From assembly GCF_001517545.1 (NCBI RefSeq), contig NZ_FBYA01000001.1, forward strand, positions 495,268 through 559,267: a stretch of DNA of 64,000 nucleotides, read 5' to 3'. This DNA comes from Limnohabitans sp. Rim47 (lineage in GTDB: Bacteria > Pseudomonadota > Gammaproteobacteria > Burkholderiales > Burkholderiaceae_C). Shown here one piece after another: positions 1 through 7,701 of this stretch (the first letter of the stretch is position 1; the number at the start of each line of letters is the position of its first letter). The translations under genes and the position numbers were made by a program. The notes below the pieces were generated by a model that worked only from the letters and a program-made list of their open reading frames with translations, was not told the DNA's origin and ran no database searches.

Positions 1-2
1 AT

Positions 3-1277
3 ATGCGTTTCACCCTCGTGTCTTCTCGCCGCGCCCTCGTGTCTTTGGCCGCTGTTCTTTGCTTGGCGCCCGCTTGGGCGCAGTCGCCCGCCCCCATCAA
101 ACTCGCCTTGATCGAAGGCCTGAGCGGGCCATTTGGCAACACGGGTGAGGCCGTGGTGCGCAACATCGCTTGGGCGGTGGAGCGGGTCAACGCACGCGGT
201 GGCGTCAAAACCCCGCAAGGCCCACTGCCCATGGTGCTGGAGCGCTACGACAGCAAAGGTCAAAGCGAAGAAGCTTTGTCGGCACTAAAGTCGGCCATCG
301 ACGATGGGGCGCAGGTGGTGTTGCAAGGCAACTCCTCGGCCAATGCCGCGGCCTTGATCGATGCCATCAACAAACACAACGACCGCGAACCGGCCAAGCG
401 CGTGCTGTTTTTGAACTACTCCGCAGTCGATCCGATCTTGACGAACGAAAAGTGCAGCTTTTGGCATTTCCGTTTTGACGCCCACGCCGATATGCGCATG
501 ACCGCGTTGATGCAAGTCTTGCGCGAAGACAAAAAAGTCCAGTCGGTTTATCTGATTGGCCAAGACTACAGCTTTGGCCAAGCCGTGCTGCGTGAAGCCA
601 AGCGCCAACTGGCTGACAAACGCCCCGATGTGAAAGTGGTGGGTGACGAGCTGCACCCCATGGGCCGCGTGAAAGACTTTTTGCCTTACGCCGCCAAAAT
701 CAAGGCCAGCGGCGCCCAAGCGGTCATCACTGGTAACTGGGGCAATGACCTGACGCTCTTGGTCAAAGCTGCCCGTGAGGCAGGCTACGAAGGCAAGTTC
801 TACACCTTTTATGGCAATGCCCTTGGCGCTCCTGCGGCCTTGGGCGATGCGGGTTTGGACCGCGTGATCGCTGTGGCTGACTGGCTGCCCAATGTGCCGG
901 GCAAGGCCAGTGAGGCGTTTTACCAATCGTTCCGCCAGCGTTTCACCAAACCATCCGAAGATTACGTTCATGTGCGCATGCAACTCATGGTCGAGGCTTT
1001 GGCCCAAGCGGTCGAAAAAGCCGGCAGCACCGAGCCCGTGGCGGTGGCGCTGGCCCTTGAAAAAGCCCGCGTCAGCATGGCCGGGCAAACCGGCTTCATG
1101 CGCGCCGAAGATCACCAGTTCCAGCAGCCCTTGGCGGTGGGTGTGATGCAACGCCAGGGTGCGCCGGGCGTGCCTTTTGATGTGGAGGGCTCGGGCTACG
1201 GCTTCAAGGTGGTGCGCCAGCTCAAGGCCGAGCAGGCCCAGTTGCCCAGCAGCTGCAAGATGGTGCGCCCAGGCTGA
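3..1277 (+). CDS. ABC transporter periplasmic substrate-binding protein, LivK/branched-chain amino acid type
   Basis: A periplasmic receptor that would capture a small solute (branched-chain amino acid, amide or aromatic acid) and deliver it to an ABC permease. The 424-aa product starts with a Sec signal peptide (basic start, hydrophobic core, cleavage after A-W-A near residue 26). It continues with the Peripla_BP_6 fold, including the opening IKLALIEGLSGPFGNTGEA strand and the QDYSFGQ segment between lobes. The ATG lies two bases inside the window, so its promoter and any partner permease genes are outside. Its TGA overlaps the next ATG by one base, indicating translational coupling with a DNA nuclease gene. 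The substrate cannot be read from sequence. Family call is firm, specificity unknown. Confidence 0.88.
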   Translation: MRFTLVSSRRALVSLAAVLCLAPAWAQSPAPIKLALIEGLSGPFGNTGEAVVRNIAWAVERVNARGGVKTPQGPLPMVLERYDSKGQSEEALSALKSAIDDGAQVVLQGNSSANAAALIDAINKHNDREPAKRVLFLNYSAVDPILTNEKCSFWHFRFDAHADMRMTALMQVLREDKKVQSVYLIGQDYSFGQAVLREAKRQLADKRPDVKVVGDELHPMGRVKDFLPYAAKIKASGAQAVITGNWGNDLTLLVKAAREAGYEGKFYTFYGNALGAPAALGDAGLDRVIAVADWLPNVPGKASEAFYQSFRQRFTKPSEDYVHVRMQLMVEALAQAVEKAGSTEPVAVALALEKARVSMAGQTGFMRAEDHQFQQPLAVGVMQRQGAPGVPFDVEGSGYGFKVVRQLKAEQAQLPSSCKMVRPG

Positions 1278-2137
1278 TGGACTCTGCGCGCCGCCGCCGT
1301 CGCGCCGACTTTGAAGACAGCCGCGTCTTCGAATACCCGCAGCACCTGCGCCAAGCCATCGAAGACGCCCCCACTGGTGCGGGCGTTTACACCTTTCATG
1401 GCCAAGAGGGCGATTTGCCGCTGTACATCGGCAAAAGCATCAACATCCGGGCCCGTTTGCTGTCGCACCTGCGCACGGCCGAAGAGGCCCGCATGCTGCG
1501 CCAAACCCAGCGCATCAGTCACATCCGCACGGCGGGCGAGATCGGGGCGCTGCTGCTCGAAGCGCAAATGATCAAGGCCCAACATCCGCTGTTCAACCAA
1601 AAACTGCGCCGCAACCAACAACTGTGCAGTCTGCAAATGGTGGGCGGCGTGCCGCAAGTGGTCTATGCCCGAGACATTGACTTCGCCACCCAGCCCGATT
1701 TGCACGGCTTGTTTGCCAGTCGCCACGCCGCACTCGATGCGCTGCGGGCCATGGCCGACCAGCACAAACTTTGCTACGGTCCCTTGGGCCTCGAAAAGCT
1801 GTCCCCCGGCAAAGCCTGTTTCAGGGCTGCGATCCGCCAATGCGCGGGCGTGTGCCGGGGTGACGAAAGCCCCGAAGCACACCGTGAGCGGCTGTTCAGC
1901 AGCTTGCTGGCACTGCGTGTGGCATGCTGGCCCTTTGCTGGCGCGGTGGGCCTGGTTGAGCGCGATGCCGACCTGGTGCAAATCCATGTGGTTAACCACT
2001 GGTGCTATTTGGGCAGCGCAGCCACGGTCGAAGAGGCCCGCCGCCTGAGCACCGTGGCCGCAGGATTTGACGCCGATGGCTACAAAATTTTGTGTCGCCC
2101 CTTGCTCACGCAGAGCGTGCAAGTGCAAGCCTTGTAA
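1277..2137 (+). CDS. cho: GIY-YIG endonuclease, Cho-type (UvrC N-terminal homologue)
   Basis: Probably the excision-repair nuclease Cho, which makes the 3' incision on UvrB-bound damaged DNA in place of UvrC. The 286-aa length matches Cho (about 295 aa) and not full UvrC. The GIY-YIG domain covers roughly residues 33-110: G-V-Y at 36-38, Y-I-G at 50-52, an Arg at 58/60 and the metal-binding Glu at about 95 in EIGALLLEAQMIK. A cysteine pair near residue 190 (QCAGVC) matches the Cys region of UvrC/Cho. There is no UvrBC-binding or HhH domain. The ATG overlaps the stop of the upstream receptor gene (TGATG). A general GIY-YIG exonuclease is the alternative. Confidence 0.8.
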   Translation: MDSARRRRRADFEDSRVFEYPQHLRQAIEDAPTGAGVYTFHGQEGDLPLYIGKSINIRARLLSHLRTAEEARMLRQTQRISHIRTAGEIGALLLEAQMIKAQHPLFNQKLRRNQQLCSLQMVGGVPQVVYARDIDFATQPDLHGLFASRHAALDALRAMADQHKLCYGPLGLEKLSPGKACFRAAIRQCAGVCRGDESPEAHRERLFSSLLALRVACWPFAGAVGLVERDADLVQIHVVNHWCYLGSAATVEEARRLSTVAAGFDADGYKILCRPLLTQSVQVQAL

Positions 2138-2268
2138 CGACCTAAATTGGCTGGACGTTGTCCGCGCAAGGCGCACTTGTGCAGTGGCCCTTACATCAGG
2201 GCGGGTATTGGAAATGCTGACATCTCTGCGCTGCTAGACTCAGCGCCTACAAAAAATCCAACGCAGAC

Positions 2269-3375
2269 ATGCCCCACGATTCGCCCATCGACATCGTTTA
2301 CTTGTGGGTTGACGGGAACGATTCGAACTGGCGCGCTAAACGCCAAGCGGCCCTGCAGCAACTCCCCAGCGATTCCAGCGCCGCCATGGCCCGCTACAGC
2401 AATGTGGAAGGGCGTTTTCGGGACAACCACGAGTTGCGTTACAGCCTGCGTGCGTTGGAAAAGTTCTTCCCCCATCATGGGCATGTGTACATCGTCACCG
2501 ACGCCCAGGCCCCCGACTGGCTGCGCTCATCGGACCGACTGACCTTGGTCGACCACCGCGACCTGATGCCCGAGGCGTCTTTGCCCACTTTTGATTCTGG
2601 GCACATCGAGTCCTGGATTCACCACATCCCCGATTTGTCCGAGCGCTACTTCTACCTCAACGACGATGTGTTCTTTGGTGCCCCGGTGACGGTGGCCGAC
2701 TGGTTCCGCCCCGGGGGCTTTCATGTGACGTGGTCCGACGACCCCGAAGTCACCGACGAAGCCATGCGCATGGACGCCACTTCGCTCGAAAATGCGTGTC
2801 GCCTGTCCATCCAGTGGCTCACCGACAAAGCCCGCTTGGGGGCAGCTGCGCTGCGCGAGCAAGACCCTTTGTACCAAAGCACCTTCCGCACCTTTGCGCA
2901 TTCGCCTCGGCCCATGCTGAAGTCGATTTTGCTGGAGCTGGAGGACACCGCGCCCGAGTTGTTTGCCGCTGTGCGCTCGACCGTGTTTCGCAGCTGGGAC
3001 AAGCCCACCATCGTGTCAGACTTTGTGTTGCGCTGGGCTTTGGCGCATGGCGTGGCCAGCATCCGGCCCTACCGCCACCGTTATGTTTCTACGGGCGAAG
3101 CCGATCAAAACGCGCAATTGCAAGCCTTGGTGGCCGAGTTCGGTGCCCTAGATTTCTTTTGCATCAACGACACCACCGACGATGCACACACCAATGACCC
3201 GCGTTTGCAGAATGTACTGACGGTGCTGCAGGGCATGTTGCCTGTGCCTTCGGGGTTTGAAAACGCGTCAGTCAGCGAGACTGCAACAGCGCCGCAAATG
3301 CATGTGCAAGGGCATTTGCAAAAGTGCCATCCGCTTGATGCGGCCAAGGCACTTGTGGTTCAAAAAAGGGCCTGA
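2269..3375 (+). CDS. Stealth-family sugar-phosphate transferase (capsule-type hexose-1-phosphotransferase)
   Basis: Stealth proteins transfer hexose-1-phosphate units onto glycans, as in bacterial capsule polymerases and eukaryotic GlcNAc-1-phosphotransferase. All four conserved regions can be seen in this 368-aa protein: CR1 (IDIVYLWVDGNDSNW, residues 7-21), CR2 (RFRDNHELRYSLRALEKF followed by VYIVTDAQ, the IESWIHHIPDLSERYFYLNDDVFFG block and its Asp pair), CR3 (HSPRPM to VSDFVLRWALAHG) and CR4 (LDFFCINDTTDDAHTNDPRLQ, then a P-S-G-F-E end). No signal peptide or membrane helix, so it is cytosolic. It stands alone, with no capsule, LPS or glycan genes on either side. Acceptor and donor are unknown. 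Confidence 0.88.
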   Translation: MPHDSPIDIVYLWVDGNDSNWRAKRQAALQQLPSDSSAAMARYSNVEGRFRDNHELRYSLRALEKFFPHHGHVYIVTDAQAPDWLRSSDRLTLVDHRDLMPEASLPTFDSGHIESWIHHIPDLSERYFYLNDDVFFGAPVTVADWFRPGGFHVTWSDDPEVTDEAMRMDATSLENACRLSIQWLTDKARLGAAALREQDPLYQSTFRTFAHSPRPMLKSILLELEDTAPELFAAVRSTVFRSWDKPTIVSDFVLRWALAHGVASIRPYRHRYVSTGEADQNAQLQALVAEFGALDFFCINDTTDDAHTNDPRLQNVLTVLQGMLPVPSGFENASVSETATAPQMHVQGHLQKCHPLDAAKALVVQKRA

Positions 3376-3387
3376 GCGCGAATGAAC

Positions 3388-4383
3388 TTAAATGTGGGCG
3401 GATGCGCGTGCGTTCAGCCAAGTTTGCAGATGAGCGATCACGCCATCGGCAAAACGCTGGAAGACCGGTTCGGCCACAAAGCCCAGGTGGGGCGTCAGCA
3501 GCGCGTTGGGCAGGTCGCGCAGAGGTGAATTTGCGGGTAAAGGCTCAGTGTCAAACACGTCCAATGCGGCCAAGCCGGGACGGCCTTGCTTCAGTGCCTG
3601 CACCAAAGCTTCGCTGTCGATCAGTGCAGAACGTGATGTGTTGACCAGCAGGCAGTCGGGCCGCATTTGGGCCAGGCGCTCCGCGTTCAGCAGGTGCCGG
3701 GTCTTCTCAGACGGAACCAAGTGGAGGCTGACCACATGCGATGCTTGCAGCAAATGATCCAGACCCACCGACTGCACGCCGTGCACAGCGGCACGTTCAG
3801 GTGTCATGTTGGGGCTCCAGGTCAGCACATTCATGCCAAAGGCCAAACCAATTTTGGCCACCCGCGCGCCAATTTCGCCCAGTCCCACCAAGCCCAGTGT
3901 TTGGCCTTTCAGTACGTGTGCCAGTGGTTCGGGGCGAGTGCTGCGCCATTGGCCCGCACGCAAAACAGCTGCTTGCGCCAGCAGTTGCCGACGGGCCGCC
4001 AAAATCAAGGCCCATGTCATTTCGCAGGTGCTGTCTTTGGAGGGCCCCCACTCGGTGTGGCTGACAGGAATTTGGCGTGCTGACAGGGCTTCCAGATCGA
4101 GTGTGGTGTTGCGGGTGCCTGTGAAAATCAGGTATTTCAGGCGGGGCAGTTGGGCCAGCAGCTCCGCTGAAAAGGGCGTGCGATCGCGTACCAGGACCAC
4201 CACGTCAGCGTCTTGAATGGCCTGCACCAGCGCAGGACCCTTCAAGGGGTAAGGGTGCACGGTCACGTCAGCTGCCGCATCGACGGTCTGCCAGTCACCC
4301 AAACGGCGAAGGGCCTGCTCGCTATCCCCCAGCAAAGCAATGCGTGGGCGCTGTGTTGAATGCGTGCAGGCCGTTGTGGTCAT
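3388..4383 (-). CDS. NAD(P)-dependent D-2-hydroxyacid dehydrogenase family protein
   Basis: Reversible oxidation of a 2-hydroxy acid to a 2-oxo acid, or the reverse. The 331-aa protein has the family's N-terminal catalytic domain and a Rossmann domain with GLGEIG at residues 167-172. The three catalytic residues are in place: Arg251 (NTSRSALID), Glu280 (FDTEPLP) and His299 (TPHLG). It is the last gene of the minus-strand arm and overlaps the upstream MmgE/PrpD gene by 4 bp (ATGA), so it is co-translated with a putative dehydratase/epimerase and a Bug receptor. This suggests it acts on the hydroxy acid made in that pathway. The exact substrate is not determined. Confidence 0.88.
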   Translation of the reverse strand: MTTTACTHSTQRPRIALLGDSEQALRRLGDWQTVDAAADVTVHPYPLKGPALVQAIQDADVVVLVRDRTPFSAELLAQLPRLKYLIFTGTRNTTLDLEALSARQIPVSHTEWGPSKDSTCEMTWALILAARRQLLAQAAVLRAGQWRSTRPEPLAHVLKGQTLGLVGLGEIGARVAKIGLAFGMNVLTWSPNMTPERAAVHGVQSVGLDHLLQASHVVSLHLVPSEKTRHLLNAERLAQMRPDCLLVNTSRSALIDSEALVQALKQGRPGLAALDVFDTEPLPANSPLRDLPNALLTPHLGFVAEPVFQRFADGVIAHLQTWLNARASAHI

Positions 4384-5759
4384 GGGGCTTTGGGCGTAGC
4401 CAATTGGACGATGGACTGCACATTCGCCGCGTTGCCAATCGCCCAGCAGGCGTTGATCAGCGCAGTGGTTTGTTCTTGTCCCAAAACCGGATCGCTCAGC
4501 CCGTGGAACTTGCCCTCGAGCAGTGCTTGTGTCATGGGGTTTTGCAGCGAGCCGATGGCGTGCTCCACAAACACGTGCACTTTGCTGCCATCGGTCAAGG
4601 TGGCCGTCACATCGGCGCTTGCTTCGTCGATGGAGTCGTCAACGGTTGCCACCACTTTGCGTCGCAAGGCCACCATGTCGTCGCGGGTCACGATGTGGTC
4701 AGAGAACTCTTCTTCGGCGGCGAAACCAAAGGTCAAGCCCGCAGCGCAACCGTGGTAGACGCTGAATTTGGCTTGCAGTCCATCGACAGGTTCTTTTTTG
4801 CCAGTGAGTTCCAGCACCAAGGAGTGCACGCGCAGGTCAATGCGTTGCACTTGTTCTGGGCGCACGCCCTTGGCACGCAATTGGGCGCAAGCGTCGATGC
4901 TGGGGTGAATCACGATGCCGCAGGCAAAGGGCTTGTAGCTGTTGAACGAAATTTCAAAACGCTCACCTAACTCGTGCGTGATTTCACGCCAGTCGTTCTT
5001 GATTGAAACGGTTTGCATCATGCCGCGCGGCGCTTCAAGCGCTTTGGGGCTGGCCGTGAAACCTTGCTGAGCCATGAGTGCCGACATCAGGCCTGCACGC
5101 GCCGCTGCACCAGGGTGGAAGGGTTTGGTCATGGTGCCGAACTGCTCGCGCATGCCGATGGGCTGCGAAGCCGCGATGCCCAAAGCCATGGCGGTTTGCT
5201 GTTCATTCAGTTTGAGCAGGCGTGCGCAGGCAGCGGCTGCACCCAAGGTGCCCGTGGAACCGGTGATGTGCCAGCCCCGGTCGTAGTGGTCGGGGTACAT
5301 GGCGTTGCCCACACGGCAAGCCACGTCGATGCCGATGACCAGCGCGTCGATCACTTCGCGGCCACTGTAATTCTGGTGTTCGGCCAAAGCCAAAATGGCC
5401 GAGGCCACAGGTCCTGCTGGATGGATGATGGTTTTGAGGTGGGTGTCGTCAAAATCAAAAGTGTGCGATGTGATGCCGTTGAGCAATGCAGCGCTGGCCA
5501 TGTCCACCTTGGTGGCGCGGCCCAGTACGCTGGCTTGCGCAGCGGGTTGCAGCACTTGCACGGCGGCCAGCGCGGCATCTGCCGCCTCGTGGCCGGTAGC
5601 GCCCACGGCACACCCGAGCCAGTTCATGAAGGTGCGGTGTGCTTCTAAATCGACCTCGTCGCTCCAGCCCTTGGAGGGGTGTGTGGCCACAAATTTGGCC
5701 AAAATTTGGGTGACTGCAGGGGCGTTGTGGTCAGCGGTGACTTGGGTATTGCGTGCCAT
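4380..5759 (-). CDS. MmgE/PrpD family protein (dehydratase/epimerase-like), minus arm
   Basis: MmgE/PrpD enzymes include 2-methylcitrate dehydratase, cis-aconitate decarboxylase and iminodisuccinate epimerase, acting on di- or tricarboxylates. The 459-aa product has the all-helical N-terminal domain with the TFDFDDTHL motif (about residues 119-127) and HPAGPVASA, then the smaller C-terminal alpha/beta domain. Length is normal and the frame intact. It lies between a Bug receptor gene (5-bp gap) and a hydroxyacid dehydrogenase gene (4-bp overlap). A second member of the family sits in the plus arm at 10646. The pair within one cluster suggests two steps, or two stereoisomers, of the same carboxylate substrate (inference). 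Confidence 0.88.
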   Translation of the reverse strand: MARNTQVTADHNAPAVTQILAKFVATHPSKGWSDEVDLEAHRTFMNWLGCAVGATGHEAADAALAAVQVLQPAAQASVLGRATKVDMASAALLNGITSHTFDFDDTHLKTIIHPAGPVASAILALAEHQNYSGREVIDALVIGIDVACRVGNAMYPDHYDRGWHITGSTGTLGAAAACARLLKLNEQQTAMALGIAASQPIGMREQFGTMTKPFHPGAAARAGLMSALMAQQGFTASPKALEAPRGMMQTVSIKNDWREITHELGERFEISFNSYKPFACGIVIHPSIDACAQLRAKGVRPEQVQRIDLRVHSLVLELTGKKEPVDGLQAKFSVYHGCAAGLTFGFAAEEEFSDHIVTRDDMVALRRKVVATVDDSIDEASADVTATLTDGSKVHVFVEHAIGSLQNPMTQALLEGKFHGLSDPVLGQEQTTALINACWAIGNAANVQSIVQLATPKAP

Positions 5760-5764
5760 GGTGT

Positions 5765-6736
5765 TCAGTTGTCGAGTTGGATGTTGCGGGCTTTGGCGAT
5801 GGTGGACCAGCGACCAATTTCGGCCTTGATGAAGGTGCCGAATTCTTCGGGTGACATGGTAATGGGCTCGATGGCTTCAACCGAGAGTTTGTCGCGCAAG
5901 TCTGGGCTTTTGAGCACCGTGGCCAAGGTGTCGTTGAGTTGCTTGACGATGGGCGCGGGCATGCCGGCAGGTCCGACCACGCCGTACCACTGCTGAGCGT
6001 CAAAGCCCTTGAACCCAGATTCGTCGAGCGTGGGGATGTCTTTGTATTGGGGGTGGCGTTTGGGGCCTGTGACCGCCAGTGCACGCACACGACCCGATTT
6101 CATGTGGGGAACGGCTGCCGCCAAGCCGGGAAACATGGCCTGGGTCTGGCCACCCATCAGGTCGGTGAAGGCCAATGCCACGCCTCGGTAGGGAATGTGC
6201 ACCATGAAGGAGTTGATTTGTTGCTTGAACAGTTCCATGGTCAAGTGGGTCAACGAGCCTTGACCCGCAGAGCCATAGCTCAGACGTCCGGGGTTGGCTT
6301 TGACATAAGCCACAAATTCTTGCAGATTGCGCACAGGCAGTGAGGCGTTGACCACCAACACATTGGGGGTGGCGCCGATCATGCCGATGGGGGTGTGATC
6401 CTTGATCGGGTCATACGGCACTTTGCGTGTCGCAGGGCTGGTGCCATGGGTGGCGACATAGCCTTGCAGCAGGGTGTAGCCATCGGGGGCCGCGCGGGCG
6501 GCCGCTTGGCAGGCGATGACGCCGCCACCCCCCGCTTGGTTGTCCACAATGAAAGATTGTTTGAGCAAAGCGCCCCAACGCTCGGTGACGGTGCGGCCCA
6601 CCATGTCACTGCCACCACCGGCCACGACCGGCACAATGTAGCGGATCGGCTTGTTGGGATAAGCCGCTTGCCCGTGGGCCAAAGCAGGAAGCAGGCTCAA
6701 GGCCGAGGCAGCTTGAAGCAGGTTGCGGCGTTTCAT
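5765..6736 (-). CDS. Bug/TctC family periplasmic carboxylate receptor, minus arm
   Basis: Bug proteins are periplasmic receptors for carboxylates, used by tripartite tricarboxylate (TctCBA) transporters or as sensors. The 323-aa product has a signal peptide (MKRRNLLQAASALSLLPALAHG) with a weak twin-Arg start. It then shows the family's PNKPIRYIVP strand, AGGGSDMVGRTV ligand loop, DNQAGGGG and the C-terminal WYGVVGPAGMPAPIV region. It overlaps the gntR stop by 4 bp and is followed 5 bp later by MmgE/PrpD. No tctA or tctB lies on this arm. It may share the TctAB pair encoded on the plus arm, or act as an extra receptor. Confidence 0.92.
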   Translation of the reverse strand: MKRRNLLQAASALSLLPALAHGQAAYPNKPIRYIVPVVAGGGSDMVGRTVTERWGALLKQSFIVDNQAGGGGVIACQAAARAAPDGYTLLQGYVATHGTSPATRKVPYDPIKDHTPIGMIGATPNVLVVNASLPVRNLQEFVAYVKANPGRLSYGSAGQGSLTHLTMELFKQQINSFMVHIPYRGVALAFTDLMGGQTQAMFPGLAAAVPHMKSGRVRALAVTGPKRHPQYKDIPTLDESGFKGFDAQQWYGVVGPAGMPAPIVKQLNDTLATVLKSPDLRDKLSVEAIEPITMSPEEFGTFIKAEIGRWSTIAKARNIQLDN

Positions 6737-7440
6737 GGGGTGGTCTCCAATTGGGATGTTTCTTCGAGTCGAACAAAAGCGTCGTTGACGTGGCGCGCCA
6801 TCAGTAACTCGGTCTGCGCATAGTCGCCTTGCCGCAAAGACCGAACAATGGTTTGGTGCTCGGCAATTGATGCCTTTCTGCCGCTGTTGCCGGAAAGATT
6901 TTTCAGGCGCGAAATGTGGAGTTTTTGCACGATGCCTCGGTAGATTTCGGTCATTTGCAAATTGCCAGCGGCCTCCACGATGGCCCAGTGAAAACGCAAG
7001 TTTTCAGCGTAATAACGGTTGGCATCGCTGCATTTCAGAGCCTCTTTCATGCTGCTGGTGCTGTTGACCAAAAACTTGACCAAGCCGTCTCGCTCTTTTT
7101 TGGGCAACTGCGCGGCGGTGCGTCCGGCAAAACCATCCAGCAGGGCCCGCAGTTGGTACAGGTCTCGCACTTCGACCATGCCCAATTGGCGAACAAACAC
7201 ACCAGAGTGTTTGCGTGAAATCACCACGCCAGAGCTTTCGAGTTCTCTCAGTGCTTCTCGAACGGGGACGCGAGAAACATTCAGCCGTGCGGCCACATCG
7301 GGCTCGTTGATGCGTTGGCCCGGCGTCAAGCTGCCATTGAGAATGCCAGCCAACACGTCATCGCGTACCAGCTTTGCCAAAGAAGTGGTGTGCGCGTCAT
7401 GCGGCTGAACAGCCGGGTTTTCTGAAAGCCAGGGGAGCAT
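6733..7440 (-). CDS. GntR-family transcriptional regulator (FadR/FCD subfamily)
   Basis: A 235-aa regulator with an N-terminal winged helix (about residues 18-85; LNVSRVPVREALRELESSG is the recognition helix and wing) and a helical FCD effector-binding domain (about 95-225) with the Asp/His-type metal-site layout of FCD proteins. Such regulators usually repress catabolic genes until a carboxylate ligand binds. It heads the minus arm and is divergent from the plus-arm Bug gene. Its own promoter region holds one of two identical TTTATCGTATACGAAA sites. This makes autoregulation and joint control of both arms likely. The GTATAC core fits the operator style of the FadR subgroup. Confidence 0.92.
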   Translation of the reverse strand: MLPWLSENPAVQPHDAHTTSLAKLVRDDVLAGILNGSLTPGQRINEPDVAARLNVSRVPVREALRELESSGVVISRKHSGVFVRQLGMVEVRDLYQLRALLDGFAGRTAAQLPKKERDGLVKFLVNSTSSMKEALKCSDANRYYAENLRFHWAIVEAAGNLQMTEIYRGIVQKLHISRLKNLSGNSGRKASIAEHQTIVRSLRQGDYAQTELLMARHVNDAFVRLEETSQLETTP

Positions 7441-7480
7441 GCGATGGTTTGAAAAAAAGGTCTTGTCAGATGCGAATGGT

Positions 7481-7496
7481 TTTATCGTATACGAAA
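7481..7496 (-). promoter_or_regulatory. Putative GntR operator, gntR-side copy
   Basis: A 16-bp site TTTATCGTATACGAAA with a perfect 10-bp palindromic core TCGTATACGA at 7485-7494. It overlaps a plausible minus-strand -10 region (TATACG, reading 7491 to 7486) with a -35-like ATGACA reading 7514 to 7509, spacer 17 bp. An identical copy in opposite orientation lies at 7619-7634. The match to the divergently encoded FadR-type regulator is inference. Confidence 0.72.
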
Positions 7497-7603
7497 CACC
7501 TGTTTGTGTGTCATCGGGAATTCCCTATCGCGACGGCCGATCTCAGATCGTGCCATGTGTATTTCGAGAGCGCGAAGGCAAGCTATTCGGGTTTTTAGCA
7601 ATG

Positions 7604-7631
7604 TTGACAGGTCTGCATTTTCGTATACGAT
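7604..7631 (+). promoter_or_regulatory. Putative sigma-70 promoter of the plus-arm Bug/tct operon
   Basis: A perfect -35 hexamer TTGACA (7604-7609) is followed after 16 bp by TACGAT (7626-7631) as a candidate -10. The operator palindrome at 7621-7630 fills the spacer end and the -10, the classic position for repression. The start codon is about 70 bp downstream. Confidence 0.6.
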
Positions 7632-7634
7632 AAA
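7619..7634 (+). promoter_or_regulatory. Putative GntR operator, tct-side copy
   Basis: Exact reverse complement of the 16-bp site at 7481-7496, with the palindromic core TCGTATACGA at 7621-7630. The two centres are 136 bp apart, close to 13 helical turns, so both could lie on one DNA face and allow looping. It overlaps the candidate -10 of the plus-arm promoter. Confidence 0.72.
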
Positions 7635-7701
7635 AATGAGAGAAGAAGAAAGGGCATCAAAGAATGTCTTGAACGGATCAAATTCATTTTGGAGACACGA
7701 C

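Noticed and set aside
4360..5829. Plus-strand frames opposite the MmgE/PrpD gene
   Set aside because: No domain match; the minus-strand gene is coupled to its neighbours by overlap and carries family motifs.
7504..7701. Starting the plus-arm Bug protein at 7504
   Set aside because: This would place operator, promoter and a non-signal sequence inside the coding region. ATG 7702 has a ribosome site and a signal peptide.
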